NCBI RefSeq assembly: GCF_002355515.1
Contig: NZ_AP014809.1
Location: 3,806,501-3,870,500 of the forward strand
DNA length: 64,000 nt
Reading direction: 5' to 3'
DNA from: Methylorubrum populi
GTDB taxonomy: Bacteria > Pseudomonadota > Alphaproteobacteria > Rhizobiales > Beijerinckiaceae
The notes beneath the pieces are model-generated. The model was given only the letters and a program-made list of their open reading frames with translations, was not told the DNA's origin and searched no databases. A program made the translations under genes and the position numbers. How positions within the stretch are numbered: position 1 is the first letter of the stretch; every line of letters starts with the position of its first letter. Positions 51,276-60,441 of the stretch are shown here, in pieces.

Positions 51276-52463
51276 TCAGATCTTCGATTCCCTGGGCGCG
51301 GAGCGCGCCAGCAGCGCCGCCCCCACGATGCCCGACAGCAGCGAGCCGCCGAGCACCCCGAGCTTCGTCTCGGTTCCGTGCAGGCCGTCGGTGAAGGCGA
51401 GCGCACCGATGAACAGGCTCATGGTGAAGCCGATCCCGCACAGGAGCGCCACGCCGTAGACCTGGGGCCACGTCGCCCCTGCCGGGCGCGAAGCGAGGCC
51501 CGCCGCGACGGCGAGCCGGACGCTGAGGAAGATGCCGGCCTGCTTGCCGAGGAACAGGCCGAGGGCCACGCCGAGGGTCACGGGATCGACCAGCGCCCGC
51601 GCCGGCAGGCCGAGCAGGGTCACCCCGGCATTGGCGAAGCCGAAGATCGGCACGATCAGGAACGACACCCAGGGACTCAGGCCGTGTTCGAGCCGGTGCA
51701 GCGGCGAGGTCGTGTCCTCGGGCTTGCCGGGGCTCGGGTGGATCGGCACGAACAGGGCGAGCAGCACCCCGGCCACGGTGGCGTGGACGCCGGAGCGCAG
51801 CACGAAGTACCAGAGCGCGAGGCCGAGGAGCAGGTAGGGCGTCAGCGCCCGAACGCCGAGGCGGTTGAGGGCGAAGAGCGCGGCGAGGATGCCGGCGGCG
51901 GTCCCCAGCATCCCCCCGTCGATCTGCCCCGTATAGAACAGGGCGATGATGACGACCGCGCCGAGGTCGTCGACGATCGCCACCGCCGAGAGGAAGATCT
52001 TGAGCGAGACCGGCACGCGTGAGCCGAGCAGCGCCAGGACGCCCAGCGCGAAGGCGATGTCGGTGGCCGCCGGGATCGCCCAGCCGCGGGCGGTCGCTTG
52101 GCCTGCATTGAAGGCGAGGTAGACGAGAGCCGGCGCCGCCATGCCCGCGCCCGCGGCCACGCCCGGCAGCACCCGCGCCGGCCAAGTGCGCAACTGCCCG
52201 TCGAGGGCCTCGCGCTTGATCTCGAGCCCGACCAGCAGGAAGAACACGACCATCAGGCCGTCATTGATCCAGTGCAGCAGGCTCATCGGCCCGACGGAGA
52301 CGTGGAGCCCGTGGTGATACGCCTCGGCCAGGGGCGAGTTCGCCACCGCGAGCGCGGCGGCGGCGGCGGCCATCAGCACGAGGCCGCCCGCCGATTCGTG
52401 GGCGAGCGTGCTGCGCACCACCGAGAGCGGGCGCGGCAGAATGGGACGGGTCACCGGCTTCAT
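51276..52463 (-). CDS. nhaA: Na+/H+ antiporter NhaA
   Basis: A 395-residue antiporter with about twelve membrane helices. The ion-binding aspartates are present: D135 in [17 protein letters not shown] and D165-D166 in [17 protein letters not shown]. Other signatures: [24 protein letters not shown] and [15 protein letters not shown]. It exchanges internal sodium for protons to hold pH and salt balance. Ribosome binding site weak. It lies 47 bp downstream of tlpA. Confidence 0.95.
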   Translation of the reverse strand: MKPVTRPILPRPLSVVRSTLAHESAGGLVLMAAAAAALAVANSPLAEAYHHGLHVSVGPMSLLHWINDGLMVVFFLLVGLEIKREALDGQLRTWPARVLPGVAAGAGMAAPALVYLAFNAGQATARGWAIPAATDIAFALGVLALLGSRVPVSLKIFLSAVAIVDDLGAVVIIALFYTGQIDGGMLGTAAGILAALFALNRLGVRALTPYLLLGLALWYFVLRSGVHATVAGVLLALFVPIHPSPGKPEDTTSPLHRLEHGLSPWVSFLIVPIFGFANAGVTLLGLPARALVDPVTLGVALGLFLGKQAGIFLSVRLAVAAGLASRPAGATWPQVYGVALLCGIGFTMSLFIGALAFTDGLHGTETKLGVLGGSLLSGIVGAALLARSAPRESKI

Positions 52464-52510
52464 GGGGGGCTGACTGCCTCGTCAGCCTCGGCGAGGCAAC
52501 CCGGCCACGC

Positions 52511-53152
52511 TCAGGCGCCGGTACCGAGGGCGGCGCGGATCAGCCGCTGGCCGTCCTCGCTCGACCATTCGGCCGGCCCCTTCATCACGCCGAGGGTGCA
52601 GCCCCTGGCGTCGATCAGCATCGTCGTCGGCAGCCCCGTGGAGCCGACCGCGGCCTGGATCGCCGGCAGCACCTTGCCCTCGGGATCGCCGTAATAGGTC
52701 AGGTGCGCGATGCCGTTGGCCCTGAACCAGGCCGGCGGCTTGTCGAGGTTGCGCGTCTCGACATTGATCGCCACCACCTGAAAGGCGTCGCCGCCAAGGT
52801 CCGCCTGCAGCCGGTCGAGGGCCGGCATCTCGGCCTTGCAGGGGGCGCACCACGTCGCCCACAGGTTCACCAGCAGCAGCTTTCCGCGCAGGGCGGCGAG
52901 ATCGGTCGGCGCCCCGTCCGGCCCCTTGAAGGCGACGGCCGGGGCCGGCTTCGGCGCGGCGGAGGCGTCGAAGGCCGCGACATCGCCGCGGGCGAGCGGC
53001 GCCAGCCGCGCCGCCGCCGGCGCCGCCTCGGCGCAGGGACCGGAGGCCGCGAGGTTGCCGAGGTTCGAGCCCGTCCCGTATAGGGCGAGGCCGCCGACGA
53101 GGACGGCGGCGAGCGCGCCGCCTGCGGCAAGGATTGTCGGGGTCGCCTTCAC
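52511..53152 (-). CDS. tlpA: TlpA-family thiol:disulfide reductase
   Basis: A 213-residue membrane-anchored thioredoxin-like protein: N-terminal helix (about 8-26), periplasmic thioredoxin fold with C102-AP-C105 in [15 protein letters not shown] and cis-proline P175 in GLPTTML. C40 and C185 match the extra structural disulfide of Bradyrhizobium TlpA, which reduces CuA-site proteins of cytochrome aa3; the oxidase operon is in this window. Divergent from argH with only 39 bp between start codons. Confidence 0.88.
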   Translation of the reverse strand: MKATPTILAAGGALAAVLVGGLALYGTGSNLGNLAASGPCAEAAPAAARLAPLARGDVAAFDASAAPKPAPAVAFKGPDGAPTDLAALRGKLLLVNLWATWCAPCKAEMPALDRLQADLGGDAFQVVAINVETRNLDKPPAWFRANGIAHLTYYGDPEGKVLPAIQAAVGSTGLPTTMLIDARGCTLGVMKGPAEWSSEDGQRLIRAALGTGA

Positions 53153-53191
53153 GGCCGGACCTCGTTTCGCGTGCGGAAGGTGGGATCAGCC

Positions 53192-54583
53192 ATGAGCAAC
53201 CGGATGTGGGGCGGCCGCTTCGCCAGCGGCCCGGCCGAGATCATGGAGGAGATCAACGCCTCCATCGGGTTCGACAGGCGGCTCGCGCCCCAGGACATCC
53301 GCGGATCGCTGGCGCATGTCGCGATGCTGGGGAGCCGAGGCATCCTGCCCGCCGAGGATGTGGCAGCCATCGAAGCCGGGCTCAAGTCCGTCGAGGCGGA
53401 GATCGAGCGCGGCGAATTCGTCTTCCGGCGCGAACTGGAGGACATCCACATGGCGGTGGAGAGCCGCCTGACCGAGATCGTCGGCCCCGCCGCCGGGCGT
53501 CTGCACACCGCCCGCTCGCGCAACGACCAGGTCGCGACCGACATGCGGCTTTGGGTGCGCGACACCCTCGATGCGCTCGACGCGCAGGTCGCGGACCTGC
53601 AGCGGGCGCTGGCCGAGACCGCGGTGAAGCATGCCGGGACGGTGATGCCGGGCTTCACCCACCTGCAATCGGCCCAGCCCGTCACCTTCGGCCACCACTG
53701 CCTCGCCTATGTCGAGATGCTAGCGCGCGACCGCGGCCGGTTCCGCGACGCCCGCGCCCGGCTCAACGAGTGCCCGCTCGGAGCGGCGGCCCTCGCCGGC
53801 ACCTCTTTCCCGATCGACCGGCACGCCACGGCCTCGGCACTGGGCTTCGACCGGCCGACCGCGAACTCGCTCGATTCGGTCGCCGATCGCGACTTCGCCC
53901 TGGAATCGCTCTCGGCTGCCGCGATCTGCGCGGTCCACCTCTCGCGCTTCGCCGAGGAGCTGGTGGTGTGGACCTCGGCGCAGTTCGGCTTCGTGCGGCT
54001 GTCGGACGGCTTCACCACCGGCTCGTCGATCATGCCGCAGAAGCGCAACCCCGACGCCGCCGAGCTGGTGCGGGCCAAAGCCGGCCGCATCATCGGTGCG
54101 CTCACGGGCCTGCTCATCGTGATGAAGGGCCTGCCGCTCGCCTATTCGAAGGACATGCAAGAGGACAAGGAGGGCACGTTCGATGCGCTGCAATCGCTGT
54201 CCCTGTGTCTGGCCGCCATGGCCGGCATGGTGCGCGACCTCGAACCGGTGGCCGAGACGCTCAAGCGCGCGGCGGGCTCCGGCTACGCCACCGCTACCGA
54301 TCTCGCCGACTGGCTGGTGCGCGAACTGAACATGCCGTTTCGGCAGGCTCACCATGTCACCGGCCGCGTCGTCGCCGCAGCCTCCGAGCGCGGCATCGGC
54401 CTGGAGGAGTTGTCCCTCGAGGCGATGCAGGCGATCGAGCCGGGGATCACGGAGGCGGTCTTCGCGGTTCTCGGGGTCGAGAACTCGGTGTCGAGCCGCA
54501 CCAGCTACGGCGGCACCGCGCCGGACAACGTGCGCGGCCAAGCGAACGCTTGGCTGAAAAAGCTCGGACCTGTGGAGAAGTAA
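53192..54583 (+). CDS. argH: Argininosuccinate lyase
   Basis: A 463-residue fumarase/aspartase-superfamily enzyme, last step of arginine synthesis: argininosuccinate to arginine and fumarate. It opens [37 protein letters not shown] and the signature [18 protein letters not shown] (about 277-294) are intact. Start ATG 53192 preferred over GTG 53171, which has no better ribosome site and overlaps the tlpA leader. Confidence 0.96.
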   Translation: MSNRMWGGRFASGPAEIMEEINASIGFDRRLAPQDIRGSLAHVAMLGSRGILPAEDVAAIEAGLKSVEAEIERGEFVFRRELEDIHMAVESRLTEIVGPAAGRLHTARSRNDQVATDMRLWVRDTLDALDAQVADLQRALAETAVKHAGTVMPGFTHLQSAQPVTFGHHCLAYVEMLARDRGRFRDARARLNECPLGAAALAGTSFPIDRHATASALGFDRPTANSLDSVADRDFALESLSAAAICAVHLSRFAEELVVWTSAQFGFVRLSDGFTTGSSIMPQKRNPDAAELVRAKAGRIIGALTGLLIVMKGLPLAYSKDMQEDKEGTFDALQSLSLCLAAMAGMVRDLEPVAETLKRAAGSGYATATDLADWLVRELNMPFRQAHHVTGRVVAAASERGIGLEELSLEAMQAIEPGITEAVFAVLGVENSVSSRTSYGGTAPDNVRGQANAWLKKLGPVEK

Positions 54584-54680
54584 AAGCAGCCCTGCGGGAA
54601 CGGGCACGGAAAATGCGGCGTTCAGGTTTCAGCTAACCGAGCTTGGCTATCCGACTGTCCGAACCCGCGGAGTGCCGTCG

Positions 54681-54992
54681 ATGAACGTTGAGAGTTGGAT
54701 CACCGTCGAAGAAACGCCGGCCCTGGCCGCGCAGGCGACGGCGTTCATCGACGCCCGCCTCGCGCGCCTGACCGACGCGGAGCGGGACGCCTTCTGGGCC
54801 TCGATCCGCAAGGCCTACAACACGCCCTACAACGATCCGGCGAAGCCCGCTCAGCCCAAGCCGGTCGAGCCGGCCCCCCCCGGCGCCCCGACCGCGGTCG
54901 AGATCCATCTTCCCGAGATCGATCCGGCAATCGATCTTCCGGCGGCCGCGCTCGCGGCCGCGGCCCTGACGGCGGAGATGCGGGCGGCCTGA
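54681..54992 (+). CDS. Small hypothetical protein
   Basis: A 103-residue acidic protein. Residues 1-55 look helical and soluble (WITVEETPALAAQATAFIDA ... AFWASIRKAYNTPY), and the rest is Pro/Ala-rich with a final Ala-rich helix. ATG 54681 has GGAG 9 nt upstream; GTG 54672 is in frame. No family recognised. Confidence 0.5.
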   Translation: MNVESWITVEETPALAAQATAFIDARLARLTDAERDAFWASIRKAYNTPYNDPAKPAQPKPVEPAPPGAPTAVEIHLPEIDPAIDLPAAALAAAALTAEMRAA

Positions 54993-55127
54993 CGCCGCAC
55001 CGACAGAGACGGCCCGTGCTCGTTTTCGGTTGATCGGGCCGGGCAGGGCTTTCCTGTTCCGCTGCGGCCCGTCATCCTGACGACGCGTGAAGATGGCCTT
55101 CCCGGCCGTCCGTACACCCGAGTAGAG

Positions 55128-55811
55128 ATGCAGCGGCACCGCCCTTCGATCGTTCGACCCGCCTCCCGTTCCGGCCGCTCCCTGGCGGCTCTCCTGCTGG
55201 CCGCCGCGACCGTCGCGGCCCTGCCGGCCCCGTCCGAGCGGGCGCTGGCCCAGGAGAGCGTCCAGGGCGCAGAGATCATCCCCGCCCGGGCGAGCCGCCG
55301 CAAGCCGAAGAGTTCGGCCCTGCCGCCGGGGATGCAGCAGGCCGTTCCGCTCGCCGTGTTCGGAGACTGGAACGTCTTCACCAACGGTGCACAGGGCCGT
55401 GAAAGGCTCTGCTACGTCATCGCCCAACCGACGACGCGCAGCCCCAAGACGCTCGCCCGCGACACCGGCTACCTGTTCGTGACCTTCCCCAAGGGCGGCG
55501 CCCAGGGCGAGATCGCGGTGATGCTCGGCTTCAAGCCGAAGCCCGCCGCGGCCCAGGCCAAGCCCGGCGCGGCCGCCGCTGCGAGCGATCCCTATCTGGC
55601 GGTGGGAAACACCCGCTACGGCCTCGTGGTGAAGGACGAGAACGCCTGGATCCAGAACCAGGCCGACGAACCGCGCATCGTCGCCGAAATGAGCCGAATC
55701 CAGACCGCCACGATCCGCACCACCTCGCAGCGCGGCAACCCGACCCAGGACGACTACGCGCTGGGCGGTTTCTCGGAAGCGCTCAAGCGCGCTCGCGAAG
55801 AGTGTAAGTAG
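55128..55811 (+). CDS. Invasion-associated locus B (IalB) family exported protein
   Basis: A 227-residue protein with a signal peptide cleaving near ALAQ (residue 42). The mature part has the IalB-type pattern FGDWNVFTNGAQGRERLCYVI, a repeated basic/Ala linker (FKPKPAAAQAKPGAAAAA), and the end LGGFSEALKRAREECK. IalB-like proteins occur in non-pathogenic Hyphomicrobiales too; function unknown. Followed by a strong terminator. Confidence 0.82.
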   Translation: MQRHRPSIVRPASRSGRSLAALLLAAATVAALPAPSERALAQESVQGAEIIPARASRRKPKSSALPPGMQQAVPLAVFGDWNVFTNGAQGRERLCYVIAQPTTRSPKTLARDTGYLFVTFPKGGAQGEIAVMLGFKPKPAAAQAKPGAAAAASDPYLAVGNTRYGLVVKDENAWIQNQADEPRIVAEMSRIQTATIRTTSQRGNPTQDDYALGGFSEALKRAREECK

Positions 55812-55866
55812 CTTGGCCCCTCGGGCAAACGGGCCGCTGCTCGCCACGCCCAGCTTCCAAAAGAAA

Positions 55867-55903
55867 GGCCGGCGGCTCCGAAGGGAGACGCCGGCCATTT
55901 TCT
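55867..55903 (+). terminator. Intrinsic terminator of the IalB-like gene
   Basis: GGCCGGCG (55867-55874) pairs with CGCCGGCC (55889-55896), with the inner part TCC/GGA able to pair, followed by ATTTTCTC. Lies 56 bp after the stop codon. Confidence 0.75.
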
Positions 55904-55938
55904 CATGCCGATCAGGATGGGAACGGTCGGCGGGGGCG

Positions 55939-56190
55939 CTACACCGCACGCAGGCGCGGTTGGCGATCCTTCTCCCGGGCGGCGCGGGCAGCCTGCTCCA
56001 CGGTGCGGAACAGGGTGCCGTCGAGGCCGTCGAAGCGGCGCTCGGATGAGAAGAAGCGGACACCGCCGCGCTCGGGCACAGCGATGCCGGCGGTGACCTC
56101 GCCGATCTCGATCACGCGGGCGGGGGCGGCGTCCGCGCTGGAAAGGTCGAGCGCGTCATCGTCGAAATAGGCGGTCTGGACACGGGTCAT
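55939..56190 (-). CDS. Small conserved-looking hypothetical protein
   Basis: An 83-residue protein, soluble, with an acidic middle (YFDDDALDLSSADAAPARVI) and a basic end (RAAREKDRQPRLRAV). GGAG lies 11 nt before ATG 56190. It converges with the IalB-like gene, sharing the interval that holds the terminator. No family recognised. Confidence 0.55.
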   Translation of the reverse strand: MTRVQTAYFDDDALDLSSADAAPARVIEIGEVTAGIAVPERGGVRFFSSERRFDGLDGTLFRTVEQAARAAREKDRQPRLRAV

Positions 56191-56258
56191 GACGGGGTGA
56201 ACTCCTGCGGCCATCGTCGGCCGGTTGTCGGCAAGGCGTTCGTGGGCGCTGGATCGCT

Positions 56259-56306
56259 GCATCGTCGGACCCCGGAAACCGGGGTCCCCTTTCGGCGCGA
56301 TGCTCT
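56259..56306 (-). repeat. Palindromic intergenic repeat, copy C
   Basis: Read on the minus strand it begins AGAGCATCGCGCCGAAAGG, carries an inner GACCCCGG/CCGGGGTC stem and ends CGACGATGC: the same frame as copies A (10196) and B (21844) with a different central stem. Confidence 0.6.
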
Positions 56307-56408
56307 AGCCCACGGATGTGACCGTCCGCCGACAACACCCCCACATCCGGCTCTCCCAGGCGCCGGATTGTTTCGAAGAATTACAAATAAACAGACGGAT
56401 CAAGGCAA

Positions 56409-56449
56409 GTCCTCCTCTCTCGCGAGGACCACGGCGCAAGTGCGCCGTG
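56409..56449 (+). other. Two adjoining hairpins with an anti-Shine-Dalgarno loop
   Basis: GTCCTC-ctctctcgc-GAGGAC is followed without gap by CACGGCGC-aagt-GCGCCGTG. The first stem-loop exposes TCCTCCTCTC, complementary to ribosome binding sites, as in alphaproteobacterial sRNAs with CCUCC loops. No U tract follows, so a transcript end is not obvious. Confidence 0.3.
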
Positions 56450-56677
56450 ATGCATTAGCGTTTGATAACGCGGCGCAAGCGTGCCACTACAAATCACCGC
56501 GGCGCGAAGTCGTTCGCACGTCCTTAAGATGAGTGGTTGAACCCCGACCGTCAACGGAATGTTCTTTCGAAGTTCAGCTTGACAGGGAAAGATCGCGCCG
56601 CGATTCGCGCCTCGCTTGGCGCGTCTTAACTGTGGTGAGAAGCGCTTAGGCGCGGCCGCCCCGGCAGGGGTGCGGCG

Positions 56678-57535
56678 CTATTTCTGCCCGGCCGCCTTCG
56701 GGGCCGGCGCGAGACGCACGCCGAGCCCCGCCTGTTCGAGGACACGGTTCATCGCATCGAGGCTCTCGTTCTCCGGGCCGAAACGCGCCAGCCCGGCGAC
56801 GAGGGCGGCGGCCGCCTCGACCTCGTCGAGGTCGGAGGCCATGACGAGGGCATCCGGGATCCGCTTCAGCACCGGTTCCAGCGCCTCGAAGACGGGCGGG
56901 AAGAAGAAGCATCGATCCTGCGGCACCTCGTTCAGAGCCATGCCGCTGGCCAGCGTCAGATTGGTCCCGGTCTGGTCGAAATCGAGATCGCCGGACGCCG
57001 TCACCGGCCATCCCGGCGGCAGGTAGGTCGAGCGATGCTCGGCGTTGAGCAGGACGCGCGCCGGGGCGCCCTCCTGTGGGGTCAGCTTGAAGAAGCGCCC
57101 GACCCTGCGAAACAGGCACGGCAGAGACAGCGAGACCCAGCCTCGAATCTCGATATCGGCCGGCGTCGTGGCGAAGAAGGTCGGCACCGTGATGTTCGAC
57201 AACAGCACGACGAGGGCCGTCTTGCCGGCTGGAACGACGAAGGACCCGACATAGCGGTTGCCGCCGGCCGGGCTGCGCGTCAGGCTGGTCGAGAAGACGT
57301 TGTCGGGCGAGGCGACGTCGGTGATGAACAGGGTGTTGCCGTCGAGGCGCCGGGCCGGATTGTCCGGATTCGGCAGGGTGATGTTGAAGGCGATCCGGAA
57401 GGTGAAATCGAACGCCTCCGTGTTGGCGATCGTGAGGAAGTAGCCCTGCAGAACGCGGCGGGCGATCGCCTCGGTCCCCGCCCCGAGCGGCGGCGTCAGC
57501 GGCTTGTAGAGGATCTCGAAGGTTGAAACGTCCAT
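56678..57535 (-). CDS. Unrecognised 285-residue protein
   Basis: I do not recognise this protein. Residues about 25-160 look like an all-beta domain (GYFLTIANTEAFDFTFRIAF, NRYVGSFVVPAGKTALVVLL, IEIRGWVSLSLPCLF). The end is helical and Ala/Glu-rich (about 215-275). No signal peptide or membrane helix. ATG 57535 has GAGGAG 8 nt upstream. Alone on its strand, followed by the gap region with the repeat. Codon use looks native. A fold search would be the way to assign it. Confidence 0.6.
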   Translation of the reverse strand: MDVSTFEILYKPLTPPLGAGTEAIARRVLQGYFLTIANTEAFDFTFRIAFNITLPNPDNPARRLDGNTLFITDVASPDNVFSTSLTRSPAGGNRYVGSFVVPAGKTALVVLLSNITVPTFFATTPADIEIRGWVSLSLPCLFRRVGRFFKLTPQEGAPARVLLNAEHRSTYLPPGWPVTASGDLDFDQTGTNLTLASGMALNEVPQDRCFFFPPVFEALEPVLKRIPDALVMASDLDEVEAAAALVAGLARFGPENESLDAMNRVLEQAGLGVRLAPAPKAAGQK

Positions 57536-57679
57536 CGTGCCACTCCTCGAAAGAGGCGCGGGATCGGAGTTTCGGATCGCGCATCGGCCGGGCCCTCCGC
57601 CTGGGATGCGGCCCGGCGGCGGGAGCGACCGCGTCGGCGCCAGCGGAAAACCGCATGGCTCACGCCCGTCGCGGCGCCG

Positions 57680-57778
57680 TCAGCACCCCTGATCGCGATG
57701 ACACTCCTGCGTGCGCCGAGGCATCCGGTACATCCTGAAGCACGGGATGGCACCGGAGGCTTCCAAGGTAATACGCAT
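57680..57778 (-). CDS. Possible 32-residue cysteine-containing peptide
   Basis: An ATG at 57778 preceded by GGAGGAGGA opens 32 codons: MRITLEASGAIPCFRMYRMP and then a basic tail with two more cysteines, ending in GC. It is in the 329-bp gap 57536-57864, which is otherwise empty. Support is the very good ribosome binding site; size alone makes chance possible. Confidence 0.3.
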   Translation of the reverse strand: MRITLEASGAIPCFRMYRMPRRTQECHRDQGC

Positions 57779-57864
57779 GCCGCGGGCATCCTCCTCCGCA
57801 GCGAGGAGGAGACCGGGGACGAGGGCCGGCCTGCCCTCCCGGCTGCGAGGCCGGGGAGCCGTGC

Positions 57865-58551
57865 TCAGCCCGCGGCGACGATGCGGCCGAGCTCCCCATG
57901 GGCGGAAAAGACCGTGAGCGCACCGGCCGCCAGGAGATCTCGCCCGTCCCGATCGTGGCCCCAGTGGCCGCCGCCGGTGAAGCCGACGACCCGCATGCCC
58001 GCGGCGCGGGCCGCTTGAACGCCCGGCACGCTGTCCTCGATGACGAGGCAGCCCTCCGGCGCCACGCCCATCCGCTCCGCCGCGAACAGGAACAGATCGG
58101 GGAACGGCTTTCCGCGCGCCACCTGCGCGGACGAGAAGACGTGCTCGCCGAACAGCGGCAGCAGGCCCGTCAGACCGAGCGAGCGGCGCAGCCGCACCGG
58201 ATCGCTGCTGGAGGCGACGCAGAAGGGCAGGCGCAGGAGGCCGAGGGCGTCCGCGATGCCGGCCATGGCGGTGAGTTCCGCCTCGAACGCGGCCAGCGTC
58301 TCCGCCTTCACCCGCTCGACGAAGCCGTCCGGAGCGGTGATGCCATCCTCGCGGGCGACGCGCTCCATGATCGAGATCATCGAAGTGCCGGCGAAGCGCT
58401 CGCGCACGGTGTCGAGATCGATGGCGAGTCCGATCCCGTTGAGGCCGCGCGTCAGGGTCGCGAGGCTGATCGGCTCGCTGTCGATCAGCACGCCGTCGCA
58501 GTCGAAGATCACGAGGGCGAGGGGAGGCGAGGCGGGGAAGGCGTCCGTCAT
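57865..58551 (-). CDS. HAD-superfamily hydrolase (phosphatase/beta-phosphoglucomutase-like)
   Basis: A 228-residue HAD protein. Nucleophile D17 and acid/base D19 in VIFDCDGVLIDSEP, motif II FCVASSSDPVRL, motif III lysine in ARGKPFPDLFL and motif IV IEDSVPGVQAA. Helical cap between motifs I and II, as in phosphoglycolate phosphatase and sugar phosphatases. The substrate cannot be assigned. ATG 58551 chosen; ATG 58569 is in frame. Divergent from the carbamoyltransferase. Confidence 0.85.
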   Translation of the reverse strand: MTDAFPASPPLALVIFDCDGVLIDSEPISLATLTRGLNGIGLAIDLDTVRERFAGTSMISIMERVAREDGITAPDGFVERVKAETLAAFEAELTAMAGIADALGLLRLPFCVASSSDPVRLRRSLGLTGLLPLFGEHVFSSAQVARGKPFPDLFLFAAERMGVAPEGCLVIEDSVPGVQAARAAGMRVVGFTGGGHWGHDRDGRDLLAAGALTVFSAHGELGRIVAAG

Positions 58552-58628
58552 CGGCGGCTCGTCTCGCACGGCGTTCCCCGCATCGCAACGCGGTTGTCGC
58601 CCCGCCTGCCGGCGTGTAGCCCGGCAGC

Positions 58629-60398
58629 ATGCGCACCTATCTCGGCCTCGCCACGACCTTCCACGATCCGGCGCTCGCCCTCGTCGGGCCGGACGGCGCC
58701 GTTCTGTTCGCCGAAGCCGCCGAGCGCTACCTGCAATACAAGCGCGCCCCGAACTGCGAGCCCGATCCCGGCACCCGCATGGCGGCCCTCCTGAAGCGTC
58801 ACGTCCCCGAGGGGACGGAGCTCGTCGTCGCCACTTCCTGGGGCGAGCAGTTCTCGGAGTTCCTGAAAGGGCAGGCGGCCTCCGGCGCCTTCGACCTTCC
58901 GGCGCTCGCCGACCACCCCTCCACCCTAAACCGCTCCCTCGTGCCGGAGCGGGCCGAGCGGGTCTTCATCGCCGATCTCCACGCCATGCAGGCGCGGGCC
59001 GGCAACGGCACGGTTCTCGCGCTCGACAACGAGACCCGCGGCTTCGGCGGCAAGCCGCGGGCGACCATCGGCGGGCGGCGGCGCTACGCCCATCACCTCG
59101 CTCACGCCGCCTATGCCCTGTGGGGCAGCCCGTTCGAGGAGGCGACCGCGCTGATCGTCGACGGCATGGGCGAGACCGGCGCGGCGGCGATCTATCGCCT
59201 GAGGGACGGGCGGATCGAGGAGGTGCGGCGCCAGCGCGGGCGCGGCTCGGTGGGCTTCCTCTACGGCCTCGTCACCGACCTCGCCGGCTTCGACCAGATC
59301 AAGGGCGAGGAGTGGAAGATCATGGGGCTCGCGCCCTATGGCCGCACCGATCCGGACCTGATGGCAATCCTGCGCCGCCTCTACACCGTCGAGGACGGGC
59401 GCCTGAAATTCGCCGACGAAGCCACGGTCCAGGCGGTCGCCGCCGAGATCCTGGCGCGGCGCCCGAAGGATGTCGGCGAGCAGGGCTGGGCCGACCTCGC
59501 CCGCTGCGGCCAGGACATCTTTTCCGAACTCATGGACGTGCTGGTCGCCGAGGCCTGGCGCCTGGCGCCGTCGGACAACCTCGTCATCGCCGGGGGCTGC
59601 GGGCTCAACTCCTCCTATAACGGGCGGGTGCTCGGGCGCTCGGGGTTCAAGCGCCTGCACGTCCCCTCGGCGCCCGCCGACGACGGCAACGCCATCGGCG
59701 CCGCGTGGCTGGCGCTGGCCGAGGACGATCCCGACTGGAAGGGCCCGGCGCGCGCGGCCCGCCCGCTCACGCCCTATCTCGGCTCGACCGTCTCGACCGA
59801 GCCGCTGGAGCGCATGGCCGAGTGGGAGCCCCGCGCCCGCCGCCTCGGCCACGAGGGCGTGACGCGGGAGGCGGCCAAGATCCTGGCCGAGGGCGGCCTC
59901 GTCGGCTGGGTGCAGGGGAGGGCGGAGTTCGGCCCGCGGGCGCTCGGCAACCGCTCGATCCTCGCCGATCCGCGCCCGGCCCACGCCAAGGAATCGCTCA
60001 ACGCCAAGGTGAAGTACCGCGAGGCGTTCCGGCCCTTCGCACCCTCGATCCTCGCCGAGGCCGGGCCGGACTGGTTCGAGGACTACGCCGACAGCCCGTA
60101 CATGGAGCGCACCCTGGTCTGGCGCGAGGCGGTTCGGGAGCGGGTGCCGGCGGTCGTCCATGCCGACGGCACCGGGCGGCTGCAGAGCGTGACGCGGGAG
60201 CGCAACCCGGCCTACGCGGCGCTGATCGCGGCGTTTGCCGAACTGAGCGGCGTGCCGATCCTGCTCAACACCAGCTTCAACGTGATGGGCAAGCCGATCC
60301 TCCACACGGCGGAGGACGCGATCCTGATGTTCTACACGACGGGGCTCGACGCCATCGTGGTCGAGGAGTGGATCCTGACGAAAAAGGCGCCGGCCTGA
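58629..60398 (+). CDS. NodU/CmcH-family carbamoyltransferase
   Basis: A 589-residue O-carbamoyltransferase that moves a carbamoyl group from carbamoyl phosphate, via carbamoyl adenylate, to a hydroxyl. The N-terminal ASKHA-like Kae1 half has YAHHLAHAAYALWGSPFEEA and DGMGETGAAA; the YrdC-like C-terminal half has EFGPRALGNRSILADPR, YREAFRPFAPSIL and LLNTSFNVMGKPI. Members modify Nod factors, antibiotics or sugars. No such biosynthetic cluster is adjacent, only a HAD hydrolase, so the acceptor is unknown. Nucleotide composition matches the genome. Confidence 0.9.
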   Translation: MRTYLGLATTFHDPALALVGPDGAVLFAEAAERYLQYKRAPNCEPDPGTRMAALLKRHVPEGTELVVATSWGEQFSEFLKGQAASGAFDLPALADHPSTLNRSLVPERAERVFIADLHAMQARAGNGTVLALDNETRGFGGKPRATIGGRRRYAHHLAHAAYALWGSPFEEATALIVDGMGETGAAAIYRLRDGRIEEVRRQRGRGSVGFLYGLVTDLAGFDQIKGEEWKIMGLAPYGRTDPDLMAILRRLYTVEDGRLKFADEATVQAVAAEILARRPKDVGEQGWADLARCGQDIFSELMDVLVAEAWRLAPSDNLVIAGGCGLNSSYNGRVLGRSGFKRLHVPSAPADDGNAIGAAWLALAEDDPDWKGPARAARPLTPYLGSTVSTEPLERMAEWEPRARRLGHEGVTREAAKILAEGGLVGWVQGRAEFGPRALGNRSILADPRPAHAKESLNAKVKYREAFRPFAPSILAEAGPDWFEDYADSPYMERTLVWREAVRERVPAVVHADGTGRLQSVTRERNPAYAALIAAFAELSGVPILLNTSFNVMGKPILHTAEDAILMFYTTGLDAIVVEEWILTKKAPA

Positions 60399-60408
60399 GG
60401 CCGACGCC
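60381..60408 (-). terminator. Intrinsic terminator for the minus-strand glycine-zipper gene, embedded in the carbamoyltransferase end
   Basis: On the minus strand GGCGTCGGCC-tca-GGCCGGCGCC then TTTTTC, a 10-bp stem with one G-U pair. It lies 34 bp beyond the stop of the gene at 60442 and overlaps the last codons and stop of the + strand gene, whose stop codon forms the loop. Confidence 0.75.
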
Positions 60409-60441
60409 CTTCCTTCCCAGGCGCGGTGCAGGCGAAAACGC

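Larger units (their letters stand above)
56191..56677. other. 487-bp intergenic region with repeat and hairpins
   Basis: Contains repeat copy C (56259-56306), an AT-rich patch (56370-56395), the paired hairpins at 56409, and a TTGACA near 56579. I see no coding frame of quality. It separates two minus-strand genes of unknown function, and part should be the promoter of the 83-residue gene. Confidence 0.5.
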
